Source: Paenibacillus taichungensis (GTDB lineage: Bacteria; Bacillota; Bacilli; Paenibacillales; Paenibacillaceae). From it: 64,000 nucleotides of DNA. The position numbers and the translations under genes were made by a program. Numbering within the stretch: the first letter of the stretch is position 1; every line of letters begins with the position of its first letter. Below are positions 32,731 to 41,731 of this stretch, piece by piece. Location: positions 62,001 to 126,000 of the forward strand of contig NZ_QEVW01000010.1 of the NCBI RefSeq assembly GCF_003287275.1, given 5' to 3'. Below the pieces are notes generated by a model. That model had not been told where the DNA came from. It made no database searches and saw only the letters and a list, made by a program, of their open reading frames with translations.

Positions 32731-34321
32731 TGAGGATCGATTGTGGGAACAGCATTTGTTCCGTGAGGAACCGGATGCGGACTTTACGCTTGAGGTGATG
32801 CGGAAACTGGAAGGGGTATCTATGGAGAACGCAGAAGACGGGGATCCATTTACGAAAAAGGCTTCCAAATCCCATTGGATGCGCCGTACTGGGATTGCAG
32901 CGGCGGCAGTTGTGATCCTTGTGGGAGGGGCATGGTTTGCTTTTGATCACACAGCAAAATCCAAGCAACCCACGGTGAATGCTGTAAATAACCCGCCATT
33001 ACCTAACATACCTGTTCCAGAAGAACTCAAGTATTCCTATTTTGCAGATGATTACAAACGTTTGAAGCCACTCGGTCTAGTGGTTAATCCGAATATCAAC
33101 ATTGAGGATCAGGGCTACACGCTTAAGATTGAAAATGTGCTTGTGGATCGCTCTCAGATTGTAATGACCTTGCAACAAACAATGCCTGATGGGTCAGGAT
33201 TATCACGGTTAGTGTCTGAAATGGGTAGAATTCATGTTACGGATAAAGAGGGACGGGAGGTTGCCACTCTTGCAAGAGATACCAGAACAAAGGGCTACGT
33301 AACCGAACGATTGGTATTCCAGTTGCATGATGTAATTCCGGATCGGGTGTTCGTGCGTGGTGAACTGAGCCGCTTAAATATGGATTATTATAATTTCGAG
33401 ACAAAATCGTACGAAGATAAAGAGGTTACGGTGGATTGGAGCTTCCAATTCAAAATCGATATGACCAAAGCTAAATTAATGGCTGTTGAGGCTCCCATGA
33501 ACAACACCTACACCACTCCAGAGGGCTTAAAACTGGATATGACACAGCTTGTACGTACACCAAATGGAACCCGCCTTGACATGAACATCAGTCTGGATGA
33601 TCAGCTTCAAGCCAAAGTTGATGAGAATTGGGCGAGCTATATGAGCATCATCTACCATCTTGAGATCCCTGAAACCAATGAATATCGAATTTTCAATGGA
33701 TTTAGACCAGATGCCCGTGAAGCCAAGTTTCGGCTCCAAGATCAGAGTGCCTTAATGAATGGTGGGCCGTTGAAGTTGTCGGAGACGTGGGATCCTTCCT
33801 TTGTAACGGTGGATGCCAAGAACATTCGCTTTGTTCTGGATGGTTACACAATACCTGTGAAGGAAGAGAATTCAGTGGAAGTCGATCTGGAAAAGAGGCG
33901 TAAGGATACCAAGTTCTATACATTTGTAGAATTTGAACAGCTTGGCGATAAAATATTTATATATGATTTTGACTACAAGCCTGTGATGGAATCGTACACC
34001 CCTCCGAAAATCGATGAGACGAAAGGATATTCACTTGTACTGGAGGGAAGTGGTACGTTCCGAAATGCTTTCGTGGGTGATCGCTGGGTGGCAGTAGATT
34101 CGGAAGGAACAGAATATCCTGTTGAAGTGGTTGGTTATCCAGACCAGCCCAATAGTAACGGTGAATACGTTGCCGATAAACTGAAAATGGTCATCCGTGG
34201 TTTTTACAAAGAAGATGGAACGAAATTTACCTTAAAAAGAACCGTGGTTAATCGAGAGTACCGTGACGTGAATTGGGAAGTAGATCTTCCGTCGTACACC
34301 AGTCTGCCTTGGCAGAAATAA
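32711..34321 (+). CDS. Membrane-anchored anti-sigma-like protein (DUF4179-like)
   Basis: 536 residues. A short cytoplasmic head (about 1-55) precedes one transmembrane segment (about 57-78, GIAAAAVVILVGGAWFAF). A large extracytoplasmic beta-rich region of about 455 residues follows. Topology and overlap with the ECF sigma gene make it the likely membrane regulator of that sigma. The extracellular part resembles DUF4179/DUF5643-type proteins from memory. The inducing signal is unknown. The RBS AAAGGAGG lies within the sigma gene. Confidence 0.75.
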   Translation: MKPIPNDEDRLWEQHLFREEPDADFTLEVMRKLEGVSMENAEDGDPFTKKASKSHWMRRTGIAAAAVVILVGGAWFAFDHTAKSKQPTVNAVNNPPLPNIPVPEELKYSYFADDYKRLKPLGLVVNPNINIEDQGYTLKIENVLVDRSQIVMTLQQTMPDGSGLSRLVSEMGRIHVTDKEGREVATLARDTRTKGYVTERLVFQLHDVIPDRVFVRGELSRLNMDYYNFETKSYEDKEVTVDWSFQFKIDMTKAKLMAVEAPMNNTYTTPEGLKLDMTQLVRTPNGTRLDMNISLDDQLQAKVDENWASYMSIIYHLEIPETNEYRIFNGFRPDAREAKFRLQDQSALMNGGPLKLSETWDPSFVTVDAKNIRFVLDGYTIPVKEENSVEVDLEKRRKDTKFYTFVEFEQLGDKIFIYDFDYKPVMESYTPPKIDETKGYSLVLEGSGTFRNAFVGDRWVAVDSEGTEYPVEVVGYPDQPNSNGEYVADKLKMVIRGFYKEDGTKFTLKRTVVNREYRDVNWEVDLPSYTSLPWQK

Positions 34322-34380
34322 CAGTCATGAATGACGAGGACGGAATTGAAAAGCTTGGATGATTAACTAGATAGGGATGA

Positions 34381-34415
34381 AAGGCCCCGCATAATAACAT
34401 GCGAGGCCTTTTTGA
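34381..34415 (+). terminator. Intrinsic terminator of the ECF operon
   Basis: AAAGGCCCCGCAT pairs with ATGCGAGGCCTTT across AATAAC, followed by T residues. The stem is symmetrical enough to serve the converging LacI gene too. Confidence 0.85.
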
Positions 34416-34466
34416 TATTCAATTAAGTTAAGTTGTGCTGATGCTAAAGAGGTTGTGCACATTGAG

Positions 34467-35525
34467 TTACGCCGATTCCCTTGGAATAAGGGACGTGGAT
34501 AACATCACCGTTTCCTTTGGTGTTCCCGGGCGTTCAATTCTGCGCTGTAATGCTTCGATCGCACGCTGCCCGAGTTCCTCTTTGCACAGGTTGACCGTGG
34601 TCAGAGGCGGGGATGATGTAGCGGCGGCATGCACATTGTCGATACCGATGACAAGGCAATCCTCAGGTGTGGAGAATCCCATTTCCTGCAACTTATTCAT
34701 CCACTGCAAGGCGATATCGTCATTGACGCCAATCCACGCATCAGGCCGTTCGTCTGCGGGCATGTTTTTGATTGTGGCAGCCAATTGGTCGATCCATTCG
34801 CCGTTCTCATAAGGAATATTCCATTCTCTGAACGTGGTCAACCGACTGCTGTCTGCGTGAAAATGGTTCAAAGCCAGTTCGATGCCGATCTTCCGCTGTG
34901 CGAAGCTGGCAGCCCGGCCATCATCCGTAATCAGACCGATGCGGCGACACTGCATCGACATTAAATATCTCGCCACAGTAATGCCTGCTTCCAGGTTATC
35001 GTGGCTGATGGTATCACAGTTCAATAGTGGCTCCTGATGATCCACAAGCACAATAGGGCGGCCTGTCTGAGCCAGTCGTTGCAAGACCGCATGGGGGAAA
35101 GCACCCATGACGATGACCCCGGCACACCTTTCCCAGTCCAAGTGGGGAGCGATTGCCCGTTCTGGCGGCGTGTGTTCATCAGCGACTCCCAGTGAGGGAG
35201 ATACAATGGCATGATGCCATCCTCTTTCATTACAGGCGGAGATCATGCCGGAGAGGACGCGCTGCCAGTAGTGAGGCTCACCCCGGTTGAGCTGATTCAT
35301 GCAGATGAGAGCAAATGGAGGCTCGGATTGTTCCGTATGGATTGCAGCTGGAACAGTGCTGCTTCCGGGGGTGCTTTGGCGATATCCCAAGGCACGAGCT
35401 AATTCCAACACACGGGCGCGTGTCGCTTCGCTGACACCTGTCTTGCCACTGAGTGCACGGGAGACGGCATATTTGGATAATCCAAGCTGGTCAGCCAGCG
35501 ACTGGATGGATACTTTACGTGACAT
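34467..35525 (-). CDS. LacI family transcriptional regulator
   Basis: 352 residues. The N-terminal LacI helix-turn-helix reads VSIQSLADQLGLSKYAVSRALSGKTGVSEATRARVLE (about 5-41). It is followed by a periplasmic-binding-like effector domain that ends in a conserved dimer region. The RBS is AAGGAG. It is divergent from the GH125 mannosidase gene with about 440 bases between, so it is the natural candidate to repress that gene in response to a sugar. Confidence 0.9.
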   Translation of the reverse strand: MSRKVSIQSLADQLGLSKYAVSRALSGKTGVSEATRARVLELARALGYRQSTPGSSTVPAAIHTEQSEPPFALICMNQLNRGEPHYWQRVLSGMISACNERGWHHAIVSPSLGVADEHTPPERAIAPHLDWERCAGVIVMGAFPHAVLQRLAQTGRPIVLVDHQEPLLNCDTISHDNLEAGITVARYLMSMQCRRIGLITDDGRAASFAQRKIGIELALNHFHADSSRLTTFREWNIPYENGEWIDQLAATIKNMPADERPDAWIGVNDDIALQWMNKLQEMGFSTPEDCLVIGIDNVHAAATSSPPLTTVNLCKEELGQRAIEALQRRIERPGTPKETVMLSTSLIPRESA

Positions 35526-35581
35526 TTCATTACTCCTTCATATGTAAACAATTTGCATAAATCCAACAAGCCATTTCAATC

Positions 35582-35776
35582 TATATAAATTGAACAAAAC
35601 ATTTACACGATAACGGAGAGGACAGAAATAACCTGAAGAAGCGGAGCGTTCGCCTTTATCCCCGGATTTTCCCCTTCGAAAAAGGGAATCCAAAAAAATC
35701 TGGGGATAACAGCGATCGGAAGGTTGTTCTGTCATCGGAGTGGCAGGTGTAAATATTCTTTAGTTCAATTTATATA
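35582..35776. repeat. MITE-like intergenic palindromic element, full copy
   Basis: The ends are perfect inverted repeats, TATATAAATTGAAC (35582-35595) and GTTCAATTTATATA (35763-35776), followed inward by ATTTACAC/GTGTAAAT. Inside is a second palindrome based on TTATCCCC/GGGGATAA. Related copies occur at 37346-37413, 57136-57194 and 63328-63448. The remainder of 35526-35968 is A/T-rich with a TATAAT at 35872; no gene is seen. Confidence 0.75.
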
Positions 35777-35968
35777 TACAAGATATGATCCAATTTATTT
35801 TTTTAATGAACCATCCGTTATGAATTGACGATCATCTTCCTGCACAGTACACTTACAAATAATAATGTTATTATAATTTATCATAACAAAAATAACAATG
35901 TGACACAAATCATTGAATGAAACGATGCAAACAAATATGGAAACTTCAATTCAAAGGAGACGACATCC

Positions 35969-37288
35969 ATGGAACAGTTCAGATTACCGAAAATCCCCAT
36001 GCCGCATCTGGAATTACCGCAAGCTGTACAGAACATTCTCACCGAGGCTGAGGAAAGACTGCAACATAGACCCAGATTATTGGCACAGTTTCGTAACTGT
36101 TTTCCCAACACGCTGGAAACGACGACAAAGCTATTGGATGATGGGACAACCTTTGTTATTACAGGGGATATCCCGGCAATGTGGCTGCGTGATTCAGTGG
36201 AGCAGGTGATGCACTACGTTCCGCTGGCAAAGGAAGACGAACAGCTGCAGCGGATCATTGGGGGGCTGATCAAACGGCATACATTCTATGCGGACATCGA
36301 TATCTATGCCAATGCGTTCAACGAAACGGCTAATGGATGGCATTGGGATGCGAATGATGAGACAGAGATGTCGCCTTGGGTGTGGGAACGCAAGTTTGAG
36401 CTGGATTCACTTTGTTTCTCTATGCGGCTCGCCTATGCGTATTGGCGTGAGACGGAATTGACGGATATATTTGACGAGCGTTTCAAGAGGGTGATGGAGA
36501 GCATATTAAGTCTGTGGAAAACGGAGCAGCGCCATGGTGAGCAGTCTTCATATCGATTCATGCGCCGGAATTGCCCAGCTCATGATACGCTCCGTAATGA
36601 AGGATTCGGGATGCCGGTAAACTATACCGGGATGATCTGGTCCGGTTTCCGCCCCAGTGATGATGCATGTGATTTTCATTATAATATCCCGGCAAATATG
36701 TTTGCGGCGGTAACTTTGCGTCAAATGGGAGAGATTGCAAGGTGGGTATTCAGGGATGAGAAGCTTGTCAGTGAGATGGCTCATCTGGAAGAAGAAATAC
36801 GACATGGTATTTCCTTATACGGTACTTACCGTCACCCCGAGTATGGGCAGATCTATGCCTATGAGACAGATGGTTACGGCAACTTTTGCCTAATGGATGA
36901 TGCAGGTACCCCGGGACTAATGTCTATTCCGTATTTGGAGTATGCTTCCACGGAGGACATCGTGTACCAGAATACACGGCGCTTTATTTTGAGCAAGGAA
37001 AATCCGTTTTATTATGAAGGACAAGCAGCCAAAGGCATCGGCAGCCCTCATACTCCGCCTGGCTACATCTGGCATATGGCGCTGTCCATGCAGGGTCTGA
37101 CCGCAGACAATGATAAGGAAATGCTGGAGATGATAGAGCTGCTGGAGAACACGGATGCAGGTACCGGGTACATGCATGAAGGTTTTCATTCGGATGATCC
37201 AAACACGTTCACAAGGCCGTGGTTTGCCTGGTCCAACAGCCTATTCTCGCAGCTTGTGTACAAGGCAATGAAAAAAGGGATTCTATAA
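35969..37288 (+). CDS. Glycoside hydrolase family 125 exo-alpha-1,6-mannosidase
   Basis: A 439-residue (alpha/alpha)6-barrel enzyme. GH125 (formerly DUF1237) is recognised from TGDIPAMWLRDSVEQV near residue 70, NETANGWHWDANDETEMSPWVWERKFELDSLC, GMIWSGFRPSDDAC and the C-terminal HEGFHSDDPNTFTRPWFAWSNSLFSQL. It inverts alpha-1,6-linked mannosides. There is no signal peptide, so it acts in the cytoplasm on imported oligosaccharides. The RBS is AAAGGAG. It is alone in its transcript and probably controlled by the divergent LacI protein. Confidence 0.92.
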   Translation: MEQFRLPKIPMPHLELPQAVQNILTEAEERLQHRPRLLAQFRNCFPNTLETTTKLLDDGTTFVITGDIPAMWLRDSVEQVMHYVPLAKEDEQLQRIIGGLIKRHTFYADIDIYANAFNETANGWHWDANDETEMSPWVWERKFELDSLCFSMRLAYAYWRETELTDIFDERFKRVMESILSLWKTEQRHGEQSSYRFMRRNCPAHDTLRNEGFGMPVNYTGMIWSGFRPSDDACDFHYNIPANMFAAVTLRQMGEIARWVFRDEKLVSEMAHLEEEIRHGISLYGTYRHPEYGQIYAYETDGYGNFCLMDDAGTPGLMSIPYLEYASTEDIVYQNTRRFILSKENPFYYEGQAAKGIGSPHTPPGYIWHMALSMQGLTADNDKEMLEMIELLENTDAGTGYMHEGFHSDDPNTFTRPWFAWSNSLFSQLVYKAMKKGIL

Positions 37289-37345
37289 AATGATGTAAGT
37301 TCAAAAAATGACTGTCTGCAAAGCAGCCGTTCCGGTTACGAATCG

Positions 37346-37413
37346 TTCTTTCGATCGCTGTTATCCCCGGATTTCCTGATCGCCTTTTTCAAAGTCGAAA
37401 TCCGGTGATAGCG
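37346..37413. repeat. Internal-palindrome copy of the MITE-like element
   Basis: On the reverse strand it contains GGGGATAACAGCGATCG, identical to the inner part of the 35582 element. The arms TTATCCCCGGATTTC and GAAATCCGGTGATAG pair. The rest of 37289-37624 has no gene apart from the terminator at 37558. Confidence 0.55.
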
Positions 37414-37557
37414 TATGCTTCCGATGCAGCTTTCTTGCAGAAAGCTTTCAGGCGAACACTTCGTTTCTCCAGGATCGATGTCGTTCCCTGCACTACTTCG
37501 CGTTTTATCAGAAACTTTTTTTGTACCTTGTATAGGAAAAGGAAGTAGGTAAAAAAC

Positions 37558-37600
37558 AATAAAGCCCAAACTGCTAAACTTTTGCAGATTGGGCTTTATT
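37558..37600. terminator. Bidirectional terminator between GH125 and oxidoreductase genes
   Basis: AATAAAGCCCAAACTGC pairs with GCAGATTGGGCTTTATT. The A/T-flanked symmetrical stem lies between convergent genes. Confidence 0.85.
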
Positions 37601-37624
37601 TAATTCAAGTACGTAGGCGCTTCG

Positions 37625-38680
37625 CTATACAGTTTTCAGCAGATCGGCGATGAACACCTTTTGACCAGTGCGGGCACTTTCGAGGGACGCAAGCACCATG
37701 GCCATACTGAACTGGTTGTCACTGCAATCGGTCTCAGGCAGATGCCCGGATTCCAGCGCTGCGAACATGTCTTCGAGACACCCGTGATGACCGGTTTTCT
37801 CCATGACAGGTAGTTGTCCCTCGATCCGCTCACACGGTTGGAAAAAGGACGGTTTGCCTTCCGCATCCAGCTGCTGCGCCGAGACAACTTCAGCATAAAT
37901 GTCATCATGTCCATCCCAGATCGCGGTTCCTTTTTCTCCGGTTACACGCCAGGATGCTTCCCATGAAGTAGGCACACCCTCTGTACACCAGGACCCGCGA
38001 TAGTTAAACACGGAGCCATCGGACATTTCGAAGATACATAACGCCATCGCATTGCCTTGATACCATGACCCCGGAGGATTGAATTCGTGGCAGTACACCG
38101 AGACCGGGTTGGCACCAAGAATGTATCGTGCCTGGTCGAAGGTGTGAATCGCCATATCCAGCAGCAGTGGACTGTCCATCAGGTCACGGAATCCACCAAA
38201 ATGAGGTCCCAGGAAGAAATCTGCCCCAGCAAAACCGACCTGGCCGATCGTTCCGTCGGAAATCAACTGCCGATAGGCGCGAATACGTGGATCGAAACGA
38301 CGATTTTGCATCACAGCCTGAATATTACCTGTACGGCGTGCAGTCTGAACAATATCTTCACAGTCAGAGAAGGATTCCGCCAGAGGTTTTTCACCAAATA
38401 CATGACATCCTTGTTGTAACGCCGTCATGGCAATGGTGTGATGGCTTGCTGGAATGGTGACATCAAATACGATATTGGCATCTGTTGCCCGAATGGCCTC
38501 ACTGATATCCGTAAACGTGGGGCAGGAGAGGCCGTGCCGTGCAGCGAGTGCAACGGCGGTCTGTTCATACAGATCGACAAGCCCTACAATTTCCGTGTCC
38601 GGCCTTTGCATGGCATAATCTACCCAGGTATTGGACATGGCCCCACAGCCTGCCACAACTACCCGATAAGGATGACTCAT
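37625..38680 (-). CDS. Gfo/Idh/MocA family oxidoreductase
   Basis: A 351-residue NAD(P)-dependent dehydrogenase. The Rossmann start is VVVAGCGAMSNTW, the conserved lysine motif is GEKPLAES, and the His-containing motif LLLDMAIHTFDQARYI follows. The upstream gene on the same strand is a sugar isomerase-like protein, and an AraC regulator is divergent from the pair. Together they look like a small pathway for an uncommon sugar or polyol. The exact substrate is not deducible. Confidence 0.88.
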   Translation of the reverse strand: MSHPYRVVVAGCGAMSNTWVDYAMQRPDTEIVGLVDLYEQTAVALAARHGLSCPTFTDISEAIRATDANIVFDVTIPASHHTIAMTALQQGCHVFGEKPLAESFSDCEDIVQTARRTGNIQAVMQNRRFDPRIRAYRQLISDGTIGQVGFAGADFFLGPHFGGFRDLMDSPLLLDMAIHTFDQARYILGANPVSVYCHEFNPPGSWYQGNAMALCIFEMSDGSVFNYRGSWCTEGVPTSWEASWRVTGEKGTAIWDGHDDIYAEVVSAQQLDAEGKPSFFQPCERIEGQLPVMEKTGHHGCLEDMFAALESGHLPETDCSDNQFSMAMVLASLESARTGQKVFIADLLKTV

Positions 38681-38755
38681 CCAATCATCTCCTTATGCTT
38701 TTCATTTTCTATGTTCGTATAATGGACATCATGCCACTTCATGTTAATCCCGTTT

Positions 38756-39643
38756 CTATACCGGATTGGGAACAAAGTTTCCACCGCGACATTGTTTCAA
38801 ATAGTTTAGTGCGTGCACCTGTCCGGTCATTTCGAGTTCATCTTTGTAGACAGGATCATGCCAGCCTTCAATATCAATCGTTCCCTGATACCCGTTTTGG
38901 CGCAGAATTGTAATAATGTCGGACCAGTTGGTATCCCCGAAGCCGGGTGTACGGTGCCAGACGAATTCACGTGGGCCGTGCACGCCATATTCTTTGACGA
39001 TGTCCCAGGCAATGGTGGCATCTTTGCCGTGCACATGGAACACTTTAGGCGCCCACTTGCGCAGTTGAGGAATCGGGTCGATCAGGCTGGACATTTGATG
39101 GCATGGCTCCCATTCCAATCCGATGTTTTCATCAGGAACCGCATCGAACATCATCTCCCAGGCCGTTGGATTATGCGCAATGTTCCAATCGCCAGTCTGC
39201 CATGTACCGCCCATATCACAGTTTTCAAAAGCAATGCGTACACCCCGGTCTGCAGCCCGGCGTGCCAGTTCTCCAAACACTTCCTTGAACCGCGGAATCG
39301 ACTGGTCAATCGGTTGGTCGGTCAGTCGTCCGGTGAACCCGGAGACGATATCCGCTCCGAAGAGCTGGGCATGGTCAATCACCCGTTCCCAACTGGCGAG
39401 TGTATCGGCATTATCCCCGGCTCCGGTGAGCGGATTGCCGAACACACTTACTGCAGAGATGACAATTCCTTGTTCGTCCACAATTTCACGGACACGTTTG
39501 GCAGTTTCGGCGAGGTCCAGATCACCCGTCGTTTGCCAGAAGGTCAGATTAAATGATTCGAAGCCATGTTTCATGATCTGTGGAATGACGCGGACTGCGT
39601 CGTGTCCACCTACAAGGGTACCTATGCGTAACGGATTATTCAT
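38756..39643 (-). CDS. Sugar phosphate isomerase/epimerase-like TIM-barrel protein
   Basis: 295 residues of the AP endonuclease 2-like TIM barrel (IolE/xylose isomerase-like). Metal-site segments are visible: AFENCDMGG, IGLEWEPCHQM, KVFHVHGKDA and IDIEGWHD. It is first of a two-gene reverse-strand unit, 75 bases before the oxidoreductase. Family members isomerise or dehydrate sugars or inositols. It is divergent from an AraC regulator, which probably controls it. Confidence 0.87.
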   Translation of the reverse strand: MNNPLRIGTLVGGHDAVRVIPQIMKHGFESFNLTFWQTTGDLDLAETAKRVREIVDEQGIVISAVSVFGNPLTGAGDNADTLASWERVIDHAQLFGADIVSGFTGRLTDQPIDQSIPRFKEVFGELARRAADRGVRIAFENCDMGGTWQTGDWNIAHNPTAWEMMFDAVPDENIGLEWEPCHQMSSLIDPIPQLRKWAPKVFHVHGKDATIAWDIVKEYGVHGPREFVWHRTPGFGDTNWSDIITILRQNGYQGTIDIEGWHDPVYKDELEMTGQVHALNYLKQCRGGNFVPNPV

Positions 39644-39773
39644 GGTTGTATTTCACTCCAATATTGGCTTATAGTACTTCGTGACACACTCATTATAGCC
39701 GGGCATCTACCGGATGGCTCTATACAATCTTGTGCAATATTAGTCTGATCTTGTGGGGAAAGGAGGAGACAGC

Positions 39774-40661
39774 GTGCTGGACCTGAAAGCGCTTCACGAA
39801 AATACCCGCATTGACCATAAATCTCATCCATTTCAGCTGTTCCAGAATCGTTGCTGGGGGATGAAAACGGAAGAATGCATTCTGTACCTGCACTGGCATG
39901 AACACTTTGAACTGATTTTTATGCGGCAGGGCAGTGCCTTGTTTCATATCGACAGCAGACCCTACGTAGCTCAAGCAGGTGAGGTCATTATCATTCCCGG
40001 AGGGGCGCTGCATGTCGGGTATGCTTTGGAGGAAGGGGATATCCACTATGATTCGGTTGTGCTCAACAGTGCATTATTTCATGATTTTACCCTTGATCCC
40101 GTTCACTTGAAATATGTTGCTCCCTATCTGGAGGGGAAGGTAAGGTTCCCGGTGAAACCGGCGGAGCACGACGCAGCTTGCCAAGGCTATTACTCCCTGT
40201 TGGATGAAGCCATCGAGGAGATGGCCTCACAACCGCTGGCCTACCAACTGGTTGTGAAGTCCAAGCTGCATGCCTTGTTCACTCTGCTTGCCCGTACATT
40301 TATGCCACATCAACTTCCTGATAAAACAACGGGATCGTATTTTCCAAATCGGGAACGATTCAAGCATCTGATTGAGCAGATTGAAGCGGAGCCAACAGGG
40401 AAAATGTCCGTTACCGAGGCAGCCGGGAAGATAGGGCTGAATACGTATCATTTTTGTAAAATGTTCAAAAAACTGACCGGACGCACCTTTGTGGAATATG
40501 TGAACGGGTGCCGAATGACCAAAGCCGAACAGCTGCTGCAGGAGAGCAGCCTGACCATTACAGAAATTGCCGCCCAGGTTGGCTGTGATAACGCCAACTA
40601 TTTTACGAAGCTGTATAAACAATACAAAGGGATGACACCCTCGCAGGGGCGGTTAAAATAG
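39774..40661 (+). CDS. AraC family transcriptional regulator
   Basis: About 295 residues. An N-terminal cupin-like sensing domain (HWHEHFELIFMRQGSALFHID...GEVIIIPGGALHVGY) precedes the C-terminal double helix-turn-helix (about 200-295) with MSVTEAAGKIGLNTYHFCKMFKKLTGRTF and LTITEIAAQVGCDNANYFTKLYKQYKGMTP. I start at GTG 39774, six bases after AAAGGAGGA; the longer GTG (39753) would include that site. It probably activates the divergent isomerase-oxidoreductase unit. Confidence 0.9.
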   Translation: MLDLKALHENTRIDHKSHPFQLFQNRCWGMKTEECILYLHWHEHFELIFMRQGSALFHIDSRPYVAQAGEVIIIPGGALHVGYALEEGDIHYDSVVLNSALFHDFTLDPVHLKYVAPYLEGKVRFPVKPAEHDAACQGYYSLLDEAIEEMASQPLAYQLVVKSKLHALFTLLARTFMPHQLPDKTTGSYFPNRERFKHLIEQIEAEPTGKMSVTEAAGKIGLNTYHFCKMFKKLTGRTFVEYVNGCRMTKAEQLLQESSLTITEIAAQVGCDNANYFTKLYKQYKGMTPSQGRLK

Positions 40662-40691
40662 GAAAACCTTGTGTCAACAGGTACAAACAAA

Positions 40692-40735
40692 AATCCGGAT
40701 CACCGCCAGAGATGCGCGAGTAATCCGGATTATTT
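40692..40735. terminator. Intrinsic terminator between convergent genes
   Basis: AAATCCGGAT pairs with ATCCGGATT across an approximately 21-base loop, flanked by A and T runs on either side. Confidence 0.65.
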
Positions 40736-40784
40736 TATGAATATCAGATATCAGAACAAACATTTGATCTGTTTATAAACATGC

Positions 40785-41468
40785 TTATTTCATGAATTTA
40801 GAGAATAACCGATTAGCTTTCTTGGAGAGGTCGTCCAACTTGATATTGGCCTGATCCAGTTGATTGTATCCCCACTTGATCGTTTGCAGCATGCGAGGGG
40901 AGATGGGCGTACCTTTGATCCGTGGATAAATGTTGTGATAGGCCCAGACGAGATGCTCCCAGCGATTATCGTTACCGTCCTGAATATACTCCGATACGTC
41001 GATGACTTTCCCGCGTCCGTTCTGGAGAATTACATTTTTCAGGTGAATGTCCCGTGGATTCAGGCCACGACTGCGTACTGCCTCACGCGCTTCGTCCACA
41101 TCGAGCATGACCTGCTCAGGGACAGGGATACCTTTTTCCAAACATTCGAGTAAGGTATCTCCCGCTTCGAAACTGATCACAAGAATATTCCGGCCGCTGC
41201 CGTAATAGGTAGGGAAGTAGGGCAGGCCTTTGAGCTGCTCATATACCTGTTTTTCATTTTCAAGTTTGTCCAGGGCATGATCTGAGTACATCTTGAAGGC
41301 GTACTGCGGCAATCCGTCATACGTAAATACCGCCGCATCCGTTCCTGTGCCAATACAATTCAGTCCTTCTACATGGCCAATGATGTTCACGAGCTCATTC
41401 CGGTCGCTTCCGATGACTTGGATTTGTTGTAATGCTTCTTCCGCCTGGAACCAATCCGGTCGATTCAT
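40785..41468 (-). CDS. Small protein-kinase-like protein (YrzF-like)
   Basis: 227 residues with a reduced protein-kinase fold. An N-lobe lysine is likely in YAFKMYSD. The catalytic-loop equivalent is NPRDIHLKNVIL, with an Asp and the Asn four residues later, and the metal-binding Asp is in GKVIDVSEYI instead of DFG. It resembles B. subtilis YrzF and may phosphorylate proteins or small molecules. It is monocistronic with an AGGAGG RBS. The activity is inferred. Confidence 0.75.
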   Translation of the reverse strand: MNRPDWFQAEEALQQIQVIGSDRNELVNIIGHVEGLNCIGTGTDAAVFTYDGLPQYAFKMYSDHALDKLENEKQVYEQLKGLPYFPTYYGSGRNILVISFEAGDTLLECLEKGIPVPEQVMLDVDEAREAVRSRGLNPRDIHLKNVILQNGRGKVIDVSEYIQDGNDNRWEHLVWAYHNIYPRIKGTPISPRMLQTIKWGYNQLDQANIKLDDLSKKANRLFSKFMK

Positions 41469-41731
41469 GGGTGGTGCCTCCTTTTAGGATATGCCTGTAC
41501 AATTATCTGTCTAACTGCAAAATCCTGTACTCTTTTAGTATAGTATGCGTTCTGCGCTGTAATTTCATATTCTGGTGATGTTACTATATAAACGTTACGC
41601 ATTGAATCGGAAACGGTTGCGGATAGAAGAAAATTACGGAAGGATGCTTGCGGCGTTTTTGTCCTTTCCTATATACTGTGAGCATTAAGGGATCTCATGC
41701 AGATCCGGCATACAGAAAGGCAGAATATCTT

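Noticed and set aside
38813..39556. 247-codon forward frame opposite the isomerase gene
   Set aside because: Antisense to a protein with clear TIM-barrel metal-site motifs; no RBS or domain of its own.
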